DNA of 64,000 bases from Pseudomonas sp. H9 (GTDB taxonomy: Bacteria > Pseudomonadota > Gammaproteobacteria > Pseudomonadales > Pseudomonadaceae): positions 124,001 to 188,000 of the forward strand of contig NZ_SMOK01000011.1 in assembly GCF_004353925.1 (NCBI RefSeq), read 5' to 3'. Position numbers and translations under genes: made by a program. Below are positions 9,132 to 16,453 of the stretch, in pieces; the first letter of the stretch is position 1; each line of letters starts with the position of its first letter. Below the pieces are notes generated by a model. That model had not been told where the DNA came from, ran no database searches, and was given only the letters and a program-made list of their open reading frames with translations.

Positions 9132-9920
9132 ATGAGTGATTTTCTCAAAATCGAGCGCGACGGCGCCGTGGCTGTGGTCACCCTGAACAGCCCGCAGACT
9201 CGCAATGCGCTCTCCGATGGCAGTGCCATCGACGAACTGCTGCAAATGTGCGCAGCGGTCAACCGTGATCGCAGCATTCACGCGGTGGTGCTAACCGGCG
9301 CCGGGTCGGCGTTCTCCGCCGGTGGCAACCTCCAGCAAATCAGCGAGGCGAGCCAGGGTGTGTTTGGGGAAGCGATCCAGGCGCGGTACTTCTATCGCGA
9401 TGGAATCCAACAGATTCCACTGGCACTGTGCAATCTTGAGGTGCCTACCATCGCTGCGGTCAATGGTCCGGCGGTGGGTGCCGGTAACGACCTGACGATG
9501 ATGTGTGACATTCGCATTGCGTCGGAAAAGGCCACTTTCGCAGAAAGCTTCATCAAGCTCGGCTTGATTCCTGGTGATGGCGGCGCCTGGCTGTTGCAGC
9601 GTGCCCTGGGCGCTTCACGTGCCTGCGAGATGGCTTTCACTGGCGAGGCAATCAGTGCGGCCCAGGCGCTGGAGTGGGGCCTGGTCTCGCGGGTGGTGCC
9701 GCACGAGCAATTAATGCCTGCGGCCCTTGAGCTGGCCCAGCGCATTGCCTGCAATCCCGGCGACGCCCTGCGCATGACCAAGCGTTTGATGCTAGAAGCC
9801 CGTCATTCGCGCCTGGCAGACGTGCTGGAGCTCTCTGCTGCGATGCAGTCGCTGGCGCACTACACCCAGGCGCATCGCGATGCCGTCGAGGTCATGCTCG
9901 CTCGTCTGCGTGCCAAGTAA
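9132..9920 (+). CDS. Enoyl-CoA hydratase/isomerase family protein
   Basis: A 262-residue crotonase-fold protein of normal length. The oxyanion-hole segments FSAGGNL (residues 61-67) and NGPAVGAGNDL (111-121) are present. By alignment from memory, the two hydratase glutamates are not kept: the first position holds Asp120 and the second Phe140, while LIPGDGG adds Asp149. This suggests isomerase, lyase or altered hydratase chemistry rather than a standard 2-enoyl-CoA hydratase. It follows the CoA-transferase gene by 27 bases. Its 3' end overlaps the convergent LysR gene by 29 bases. Confidence 0.85.
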   Translation: MSDFLKIERDGAVAVVTLNSPQTRNALSDGSAIDELLQMCAAVNRDRSIHAVVLTGAGSAFSAGGNLQQISEASQGVFGEAIQARYFYRDGIQQIPLALCNLEVPTIAAVNGPAVGAGNDLTMMCDIRIASEKATFAESFIKLGLIPGDGGAWLLQRALGASRACEMAFTGEAISAAQALEWGLVSRVVPHEQLMPAALELAQRIACNPGDALRMTKRLMLEARHSRLADVLELSAAMQSLAHYTQAHRDAVEVMLARLRAK

Positions 9921-10821
9921 CCGCCTGAGACGGGCTGGCCGCTTGCAGTGCGTGCTCGCGAAAGTTGCGCGCGGTGGCGGTCAGCCGGTCTGGCAGACAC
10001 GCCAGGCCAATGCCTGATGTGAGCTTGTGCGACAGGTCGGTCAGGGCAATGGCACGGATAGTCGGGCCGATGTACCTGGCGGCCGAGGCAGGAATCAGCG
10101 ATATGCCCAAGCCGCTCTCCACCAGGCCGAGGATGGTCGTCAAATGGGCGGCCTGTTGGACGATGCGCGGCTGGATGCCCGATTCTTCGAAGGCATGCAG
10201 GAACAGTGCATGCATCGACGGCGAGCGGTCGGGCGGGCTGATGATGAACGGTTGGTCGGCGAGGTCGGCCAGGCTCAGCGAAGCGCGCTCGGCCAGGGGT
10301 GAGTCATGCCTGACCACCAGCACCATGGCTTCGCGTTGCAGGGTGTGAACCTGCACGGCATCGCTGTGCAGGATCGGGCAGCGCACCAGTGCAACATCCA
10401 GTTCGCGCTCTTCCACCCGCCGCAGTAACTGGGTTCCTGCGCCTTCCTCCAGAACCAGGTCGACGCGCGGATAGCGCTCGCGATAGCTCTGAATGATGGC
10501 TGGCAGCAGTTTGTAGGCGGCCGAGCCGACGAACCCGACGCGTACCTGGCCACTTTCTCCTGCGTCCCCCTCGCGCGCGGCACGGCGCATTTCTTCTGCA
10601 TAAAACAGTGCGCTGCGCGCATTGCGCAGCACTTCCTCGCCGGTCGCGGTAAGCCGCAGGCCCGTGCTCAGTCGTTCGAACAACTGCACGCCGAGTTCTT
10701 CTTCCAGCTTTTTGATCGAGGTGGAGAGCGGCGGCTGGGTCATGTTCAGCTGCTCTGCAGCGCGGTGGAAATTGAGTGTTTCGGCGAGCACGAGGGCCTG
10801 CCTGAGCTGACGAAGTTCCAT
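9892..10821 (-). CDS. LysR-type transcriptional regulator
   Basis: A 309-residue LysR-type regulator with the N-terminal winged helix-turn-helix (residues 1-60; NFHRAAEQLNMTQPPLSTSI) and a periplasmic-binding-like effector domain starting near VRVGFVGSAA. It is transcribed away from the two-gene acyl-CoA dehydrogenase unit that starts at 11009, the standard layout for a LysR protein controlling its neighbour. A symmetrical ATGCCA-N10-TGGCAT sequence lies in the gap. Its inducer cannot be told. It may add substrate-specific control to the racemase and dehydrogenase genes, which lack the cluster palindrome. Confidence 0.92.
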   Translation of the reverse strand: MELRQLRQALVLAETLNFHRAAEQLNMTQPPLSTSIKKLEEELGVQLFERLSTGLRLTATGEEVLRNARSALFYAEEMRRAAREGDAGESGQVRVGFVGSAAYKLLPAIIQSYRERYPRVDLVLEEGAGTQLLRRVEERELDVALVRCPILHSDAVQVHTLQREAMVLVVRHDSPLAERASLSLADLADQPFIISPPDRSPSMHALFLHAFEESGIQPRIVQQAAHLTTILGLVESGLGISLIPASAARYIGPTIRAIALTDLSHKLTSGIGLACLPDRLTATARNFREHALQAASPSQAVTWHADERA

Positions 10822-10848
10822 GACCGGGACCGCCGAGAGTAAGTATTT

Positions 10849-10870
10849 ATGCCAGTTGCGCGCTTGGCAT
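10849..10870. promoter_or_regulatory. Candidate LysR operator
   Basis: ATGCCA and TGGCAT form a perfect 6-bp inverted repeat around a 10-base spacer, 28 bases before the LysR start and about 140 bases before the acyl-CoA dehydrogenase start. Size and place fit a LysR recognition site that serves both divergent promoters. Confidence 0.5.
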
Positions 10871-11008
10871 GCGTCCTGTGAATCGCTCGATTTGAAAGCG
10901 GAATTGGACGCTCGCTGGCGGGCGGCAAATCATACACGCAATCGTCCGTTGCCGGCACGTTGCGCTGCGGGACGGCGGATTTCCATTGAAGGTGAATCGG
11001 GAGAAACG

Positions 11009-12172
11009 ATGAATTCAGCCTTTGCAAACCTGACCCTTGCCGCCATTCCGGCTGAAGAAGAGGCGCTGCGCGCGCCGATTCGGGCATTGCTCCAAGAGGA
11101 GCTGCGTGGCATTCCCATGGATCGACTGGCCCGTGGCATTGCCGATGCGAACCCTGAGTTCAGCCGCAAACTCGGCGAGAAAGGCCTGATTGGCCTGGCG
11201 CTGCCGAAAGAGGCTGGCGGAGGCGGGCGCACCTACTTTGCGCGCTACGTACTGGCTGAGGAGTTGCTGGTGATTGGCGCTCCGGCGTCTGCGCACTGGG
11301 TCAACGACCGCCAGACTGCTCCCTTGTTGCTGCGATTCGGCAGCGCGGAACAAAAGGCCAAGTACGTGCCGCGCATGCTGTCTGGCGAAGCACTGTTCTG
11401 CATCGGCATGAGTGAGCCGGATACCGGCTCCGACCTGGCCAGCGTACGCACTCGCGCTGTGCTCACCGACGACGGTCGCTGGCTGCTCAACGGTCGCAAG
11501 ATCTGGACCTCGAACGCCCAGTACGCCCACTACATGTGTGCCCTGGTACGGACTTCCGGCACCACCGAAGACCGTCACAAGGGCTTGTCGCAAATGATCA
11601 TCGACCTGTCTCTGCCGGGTGTGAGTATTCGCCCGATCAAAGACCTGGCCGATGACCAGCATTTCTGTGAAGTGCTGTTCGAAGACGTGCTGTTGCCGGC
11701 TGATGCGCTGATCGGCGAAGAAGGTTCGGGCTTTAAGCAAGTAACCTCCGAGCTGTCTTACGAGCGTAGCGGGCCGGACCGCATCTACTCTGCCATGGTG
11801 CTGATCGAGGGCTGGCTGACGGAACTGCGAGCGGTCCCCAACCCCGGTGTGGCGGTGATTTCGCTGCTCGGTCGGATAACTGGCCGCCTGGCGGTATTGC
11901 GCGCGATGTCCATTGCCGTTGCCGCGAAGCTGGAGAAGGGCGAGCACGTCGACCTGGAGGCGGCGCTGGTCAAGGATCTGGGCACCGAGTTCGAACAGGC
12001 TGTGCCGGGCTGGATCAGCGAAGCGCTGGAACTGACCCGTGATCACCCGCCATCACAGGCCCTGCGCCAGACCTTGGCCTTTGTCACGCAAATCTGCCCG
12101 AGCTTCTCGCTGCGCGGCGGTACCCGGCAGATTCTGCGCGGCATCATCGCCCGCGGTCTTGGCCTTCGTTGA
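11009..12172 (+). CDS. Acyl-CoA dehydrogenase, catalytic-type subunit
   Basis: A 387-residue acyl-CoA dehydrogenase. FAD/substrate segments SEPDTGSDLASVRTRAV (135-151) and the C-terminal GGTRQILRGIIARGLGLR are visible. A glutamate at 252 (LSYERSGPDR) sits where LCAD and isovaleryl-CoA dehydrogenases carry their catalytic base. The ATG at 11009 is preferred over an upstream in-frame start at 10820 because GGGAGA precedes it at good spacing and the family N-terminus begins there. The next gene, 12 bases on, encodes a second dehydrogenase without that glutamate. Together they look like the alpha2beta2 heteromers known from steroid side-chain and other bulky-acyl catabolism. Heteromer formation is inferred. 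Confidence 0.88.
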   Translation: MNSAFANLTLAAIPAEEEALRAPIRALLQEELRGIPMDRLARGIADANPEFSRKLGEKGLIGLALPKEAGGGGRTYFARYVLAEELLVIGAPASAHWVNDRQTAPLLLRFGSAEQKAKYVPRMLSGEALFCIGMSEPDTGSDLASVRTRAVLTDDGRWLLNGRKIWTSNAQYAHYMCALVRTSGTTEDRHKGLSQMIIDLSLPGVSIRPIKDLADDQHFCEVLFEDVLLPADALIGEEGSGFKQVTSELSYERSGPDRIYSAMVLIEGWLTELRAVPNPGVAVISLLGRITGRLAVLRAMSIAVAAKLEKGEHVDLEAALVKDLGTEFEQAVPGWISEALELTRDHPPSQALRQTLAFVTQICPSFSLRGGTRQILRGIIARGLGLR

Positions 12173-12184
12173 TCGGGAGACATC

Positions 12185-13198
12185 ATGACTGACGCCATTT
12201 TCGATGGATTCGAGCGCGCGCTGCTCGACCTTTGCCCACTGGACCAATTGCGTGTGCAGGAATCCCCGGCGGGTGCTGCCGCCCTTTGGCAGCGTATTGA
12301 TGCGCTGGGCTACACCGATGCGCTGGTTGCGGAAAGCCACGGCGGTGCCGGGCTGCCACTGGCCCAGGTGCAGGAGTTGTTCTACGTGGCCGCCAAGGTT
12401 GGCTTGAGTCTGCCGTTCGGCGAAACTGCCGTGGCCCGCGCACTGCTGGCCGATGCCGGCTACACCAACGACGGCAGTTGCATCGCTCTGGCCCGCGCCG
12501 AACCGGTAGCAGACGGCAGCATTTTCTGCGCCGATGTACCGGGAGCCATGCTGGCTGCTCGGGTTCTGGTGCAGTGGCAGGGCGAGTGGCTGCTGCTCGA
12601 TCGAGCCGACGCCCAGGTACTGCCTGGCTGCTATCGCCGGGAAGCGTCGGCTTCACTGACCTGGCGCTCGGCCGAACTGGCACGCTGGCGCTTCAGCCGT
12701 GCCGAAGCCGATGCCGAGGCGCTGTGCAATGCCATTCATGCCGCTGCCATGGCGGGGGCAATGGATCGGGTATTGGCCATCGCTGTGGAATACGCCAACG
12801 ACCGTCGCCAGTTCGGTCGGCCGATCAGCCAATTCCAGGCCGTACAGCAAGAACTGGCGGTGCTGGCCGAGCAGGCCTGCACGGCCGTGCTGGCGGCGCG
12901 CATGGGCTGCATGAGCAATGGCTATCTGCCGGACCGCTTGCTGGCAGCGACCGCCAAACTGCGTGCAAGCGAAGCTGCGGCGCGTGCTGCGGCCATCGGC
13001 CATGCGGTGCTGGGTGCCATCGGTATCACCGAGGAGCATCCGCTTGGCCTGTTTACCGCCCGCCTGCACGAATGGCGCGCCACGGCCGGTAGCGAGCTGC
13101 GCTGTGCCGAGATCCTTGGCCATGCGGTGCTGGCCGACACCGAACACAGCCTGTTCGATTTCATCCGTACCCGACTGTCGCCCAGCGAGGCGGCGTGA
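12185..13198 (+). CDS. Acyl-CoA dehydrogenase-like partner subunit
   Basis: A 337-residue acyl-CoA dehydrogenase homolog, shorter than the usual 380-400. The C-terminal helical domain is clear (VEYANDRRQFGRPISQFQAV), but the helix that should bear the catalytic glutamate reads HAAAMAGAMDRVLAI and has none, and the N-terminal FAD/substrate motifs are weak. It starts 12 bases after the catalytic-type subunit and probably works as its structural or cofactor-binding partner. The racemase-like gene follows after 73 bases. Confidence 0.85.
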   Translation: MTDAIFDGFERALLDLCPLDQLRVQESPAGAAALWQRIDALGYTDALVAESHGGAGLPLAQVQELFYVAAKVGLSLPFGETAVARALLADAGYTNDGSCIALARAEPVADGSIFCADVPGAMLAARVLVQWQGEWLLLDRADAQVLPGCYRREASASLTWRSAELARWRFSRAEADAEALCNAIHAAAMAGAMDRVLAIAVEYANDRRQFGRPISQFQAVQQELAVLAEQACTAVLAARMGCMSNGYLPDRLLAATAKLRASEAAARAAAIGHAVLGAIGITEEHPLGLFTARLHEWRATAGSELRCAEILGHAVLADTEHSLFDFIRTRLSPSEAA

Positions 13199-13271
13199 TC
13201 CGATAACCCAGCGCGTGCCGCGTCTGCACAACGAGGCGGCACGCACCGAATCTAATAAAGGAGCAAACCCC

Positions 13272-14426
13272 ATGGGACCATTGGCAGGAGTGAAGATCGT
13301 CGAGCTGGCCGGTATCGGCCCAGGGCCGATGGCTGCCACCATGCTTGCTGACCTCGGCGCCACGGTGCTGCGCATCGAACGCCGTGAAGCGGTAGAACTG
13401 GGCGTGAAGAAGGAGCCCAAGTACAACCTGCTGGCGCGCAACCGCAAGGCCATTGCTCTTGACCTGAAGGACCCGGAAGCGGTCAAACTGGTGCTGGAGC
13501 TGGTCAAGGATGCCGACGGCCTGATCGAAGGCTTCCGTCCGGGCGTCACCGAGCGGCTAGGGCTTGGTCCGGACGATTGCCTGGCGATCAATCCGCGTCT
13601 GGTGTACGGGCGCATCACCGGTTGGGGGCAGACCGGCCCGTTGGCACAGTCTGCTGGCCACGATATCAACTACATCTCTATCACCGGCGTACTGAATGCC
13701 ATCGGCCGCAAAGATCAACTGCCGGCGATCCCGCTGGCGCTGCTTGGTGACATGAGCGGCGGTGCGCTGTACATGGCGATGGGGATGCTCGCGGGCATCA
13801 TCGAAGCGCGCCAGTCCGGCAAAGGCCAGGTAGTGGATGCGGCGATTTGCGATGGCACCGCGTCGATGGCGCTGGGCTTTTTCGGTTTTACCGCCAGTGG
13901 CCAGTGGAACAACGAGCGGGGCACCAATATTCTCGATTCCGGTGCGCCTTTCTATGACGTGTATGCGTGCAAAGATGAGCAACTGGTGTCGATCGGTCCG
14001 CTGGAAGGCCGCTTCTATATTCAGTTGCTGAAGTTGCTGGATATCGATCCGGCGCTGATCGGCGCGCAGAACGATCCGCGTAACTGGCCAAAAGCCCGCG
14101 AGCTGTTCGCTCAAGCATTCAAGCAGCGTAACCGTGCCGAGTGGTGCAGCCTGCTGGAAGGCACCGATGTGTGCTTCGCCCCGGTGCTGTCGTTTGCCGA
14201 GGCGCCGGAGCATCCGCACCTCAAGGCGCGGGGTACCTTTGTCGAGGTTGATGGTATTGCACAGCCGGCGCCGGCACCGCGCTTTAGCCGTACGCCGGCA
14301 GCGGTGCCGACGCCGCCGCAGCAGGCTACGGTGCAGGGCGCCCCGGCGGCCCTGGACGGCTGGCTGCCGCAAGCGCAGGTTGAGCGTTTGATTGCCGCTG
14401 GTGTGTTGGGGGGCGTGGGCGAGTGA
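13272..14426 (+). CDS. CaiB/BaiF family, alpha-methylacyl-CoA racemase-like
   Basis: A 384-residue paralog of the protein at 3769-4884, with GWGQTGPLAQSAGHDINY and with His130 and Asp160 (LLGDMSGG) at the racemase catalytic positions. It probably epimerises a 2-methylacyl-CoA before oxidation by the adjacent dehydrogenase pair. Start ATG at 13272 follows AAAGGAGCAAACCCC. It is the last gene of a three-gene unit and is followed by a long palindrome. Two such racemases in one cluster imply more than one branch point or stereocentre in the substrate, or different chain lengths. Confidence 0.88.
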   Translation: MGPLAGVKIVELAGIGPGPMAATMLADLGATVLRIERREAVELGVKKEPKYNLLARNRKAIALDLKDPEAVKLVLELVKDADGLIEGFRPGVTERLGLGPDDCLAINPRLVYGRITGWGQTGPLAQSAGHDINYISITGVLNAIGRKDQLPAIPLALLGDMSGGALYMAMGMLAGIIEARQSGKGQVVDAAICDGTASMALGFFGFTASGQWNNERGTNILDSGAPFYDVYACKDEQLVSIGPLEGRFYIQLLKLLDIDPALIGAQNDPRNWPKARELFAQAFKQRNRAEWCSLLEGTDVCFAPVLSFAEAPEHPHLKARGTFVEVDGIAQPAPAPRFSRTPAAVPTPPQQATVQGAPAALDGWLPQAQVERLIAAGVLGGVGE

Positions 14427-14482
14427 TCCTTTGCGGTACGCAGAGGGCGCCTGTGGGTGTTGCTGCTGTACCGCTTTATGGC

Positions 14483-14586
14483 ATTGGGGGCTTATCCCGG
14501 TAGGAGCGGGCTTGGCCCGCGATTGGGTTTTGCATGCTAAATCGCTTCGCGGGGCAAGCCCGCTCCTACCGGGATAAGCCCCCAAT
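14483..14586. repeat. REP doublet inside an extended palindrome
   Basis: A REP doublet (14499-14570) whose symmetry runs 16 bases further on each side: ATTGGGGGCTTATCCC on the left and GGGATAAGCCCCCAAT on the right are exact inverses. The arms are thus more than 30 bases long. It follows the racemase gene by 56 bases and precedes the aldehyde dehydrogenase operator by 19, so it probably separates the two transcription units. The 361-base gap 14427-14787 holds this element and the operator; nothing else was recognised. Confidence 0.9.
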
Positions 14587-14605
14587 CCTCAAGACCTGGC
14601 GAACA

Positions 14606-14624
14606 CCTACCCATCGTGGGGTGG
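14606..14624. promoter_or_regulatory. Cluster A operator, site 2
   Basis: CCTACCCATCGTGGGGTGG, an 8-3-8 imperfect palindrome of the cluster A type, 163 bases before the aldehyde dehydrogenase start. The distance is nearly the same as that of site 7 to the alcohol dehydrogenase gene. Confidence 0.7.
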
Positions 14625-14787
14625 GGCGTTGCGTTTCGAGTTTTATCAGTCTGATGGTTGGAAGACCTGCTCCAGCGCCCGCATGTTCCTGTCGCGGTTG
14701 CAGGAGGCGATGAAACGACAACAAGAACAATGACAAGCCCATACGGTGCTGGCCAGCAGGCCACGCCGCGCATCTGGAGATTTGCAC

Positions 14788-16209
14788 GTGCATCAACTGA
14801 ATCAGTTCTACATCAATGGTCAGTGGGTCGACCCGGTCGCCGGTGCCGATATGCTCGACATCGTCAACCCGGCCACTGAGGCGGTGATCGGCACCGTGGC
14901 GCTGGGCAGCGAAGCGGACGTGGACCGCGCTGTAGCGGCCGCACGTGCCGCGTTCCCGGCCTGGTCTGCAACCAGCCGAGAAGAACGCCTGGCGTTGCTG
15001 GGCAAGGTGATGGAGTTGTACATGGCCCGCCAGGGCGATATTGCTCAGGCCATCCACGAAGAGATCGGTGCGCCGCAGTGGCTGGCTACCGGCCGTCAGG
15101 CGCCGATGGGCCTGTACTTCATGAAGAGCGCTATTGATGCGCTGAAGGAAATCGAATTCAGTAAAAAGATCGGCAATACCGAGGTGGTCAGCGAGGCCAT
15201 GGGTGTCGCAGCGTTGATCACCCCGTGGAACTGGCCGATCGGTACCGTGGCCGGCAAGGTCAGCTCTGCCTTGGCTGCCGGTTGCACCGTGGTGCACAAG
15301 CCATCCGAGTTTGCCCCTCTGGACGCCCGGATCTTCGCCGAGATCTTGCACGAGGCGGGGGTCCCGGCAGGTGTGTTCAACATGGTCTACGGCGCAGGGC
15401 CGGTGGTTGGTGCGGCGTTGGCCAGTCACCCAGAGGTAGACGTGATTTCCCTGACCGGCTCGACCCGGGCCGGGGTCGAGGTGTCCAAGGCTGCCGCGCC
15501 GACCGTCAAGCGCGTGCTGCTGGAGCTTGGTGGTAAATCGCCGTTCCTGATTCTCGATGACGCCGATCTGCCGTCGGCGGTGAAGGAGTGTGTGGTCAGC
15601 GTAATGGTCAACTCCGGGCAGACCTGCGTGGCGCCGACCCGACTGTTGGTACCGCGTGTGCTGCACGAGCAGGCCAAGGCGATTGCCGCGGCAGTGGTTG
15701 CGGCCATGCCGGCGGGCGATCCGACCCGTGAGGAATTCAAGGTAGGCTCGATGGCCAACCGCCCGCAGTTCGAGAAAGTGCAGAAGTTGATCGGGCTTGG
15801 TATCGAAGAAGGTGTCGAGCTGGTTGCAGGGGGGGCTGGGCTGCCAGAGGGCGTGGAGAAGGGCTATTTTGTACGCCCGACGGTATTCGCCAGCGCCACC
15901 AACGATTCGATCGTTGCCCGTGAAGAAATCTTTGGCCCGGTACTGACCCTGATTCCATACGACACCGAGGACGAAGCGGTTGCCATCGCCAACGACTCCC
16001 CGTACGGGCTGGCCGCGTATGTCTGGTCGTGCAATCCGGCGCGTGCCCGTCGTGTAGCCGGTCGTTTGCGCGCCGGGATGGTCCGTATCAATGGCGCACA
16101 AACCGACCCAGGTGCGCCATTTGGCGGTTACAAGCAGTCGGGTAACGGCCGCGAGCTGGGGGTCTATGGCTTGCATGAGTACCTCGAATACAAGTCCATC
16201 GCCCAGTGA
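14788..16209 (+). CDS. NAD(P)-dependent aldehyde dehydrogenase
   Basis: A 473-residue aldehyde dehydrogenase. It shows the N-terminal FINGxW-like YINGQWVDP, the Asn motif ITPWNWPIG, the catalytic glutamate segment LLELGGKSP, the nucleophile cysteine in NSGQTCVAP and the C-terminal GGYKQSGNGRELG. It oxidises an aldehyde to an acid, which suits the product of the Zn alcohol dehydrogenase at 34776, controlled by a similarly placed operator. The GTG at 14788 is chosen as start because TGGAGA lies 7 bases before it and the family N-terminus begins there; an upstream ATG at 14746 would add an arginine-rich tail unlike the family. Confidence 0.92.
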   Translation: MHQLNQFYINGQWVDPVAGADMLDIVNPATEAVIGTVALGSEADVDRAVAAARAAFPAWSATSREERLALLGKVMELYMARQGDIAQAIHEEIGAPQWLATGRQAPMGLYFMKSAIDALKEIEFSKKIGNTEVVSEAMGVAALITPWNWPIGTVAGKVSSALAAGCTVVHKPSEFAPLDARIFAEILHEAGVPAGVFNMVYGAGPVVGAALASHPEVDVISLTGSTRAGVEVSKAAAPTVKRVLLELGGKSPFLILDDADLPSAVKECVVSVMVNSGQTCVAPTRLLVPRVLHEQAKAIAAAVVAAMPAGDPTREEFKVGSMANRPQFEKVQKLIGLGIEEGVELVAGGAGLPEGVEKGYFVRPTVFASATNDSIVAREEIFGPVLTLIPYDTEDEAVAIANDSPYGLAAYVWSCNPARARRVAGRLRAGMVRINGAQTDPGAPFGGYKQSGNGRELGVYGLHEYLEYKSIAQ

Positions 16210-16219
16210 TCCTGCGCAG

Positions 16220-16251
16220 GCCTGCCTGCGTCGTTGACGCAGCAGGCAGGC
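16220..16251 (+). terminator. Hairpin after aldehyde dehydrogenase gene
   Basis: GCCTGCCTGCGT pairs with ACGCAGCAGGCAGGC (one 3-base bulge) around the loop CGTTG, 10 bases after the stop codon. There is no T-tract, so it may be a weak terminator or a 3' end stabiliser. Confidence 0.5.
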
Positions 16252-16260
16252 TCAGACCTA

Positions 16261-16331
16261 GGTAGGAGCGGGCTTGCCCCGCGAAGCGATTTAGCAGGCA
16301 ACCCTAATCGCGGGGCAAGCCCGCTCCCACC
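16261..16331. repeat. REP doublet 4
   Basis: An inverted REP pair (GGTAGGAGCGGGCTTGC...CAAGCCCGCTCCCACC) between the convergent aldehyde dehydrogenase and acyl-CoA ligase genes. A truncated REP start (GTAGGAGCGG, about 16434-16443) lies just before the ligase gene end, with a ligase-derived relic between the two. Confidence 0.9.
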
Positions 16332-16375
16332 GGTACCGCAGGATGTGGGAGTCAGCGCTATTGCCTGGCTCTTTC

Positions 16376-16413
16376 CCGCTACTCAAGCCCTGGGCCTTGC
16401 CGGTGGGCAGGCG
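16376..16413 (-). pseudogene. Deleted copy of the acyl-CoA ligase 3' end
   Basis: Bases 16376-16396 copy 16447-16467 (stop codon region of the neighbouring ligase gene) and 16397-16413 copy 16500-16516 exactly. The 32 bases between are absent. It therefore holds the PTGK segment fused out of frame to the post-stop sequence. It lies between a REP doublet and a truncated REP, the same arrangement as the relic at 161-247. Confidence 0.75.
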
Positions 16414-16453
16414 ATCCTTTTGCGTGGACTCAGGTAGGAGCGGTTACCGCTAC

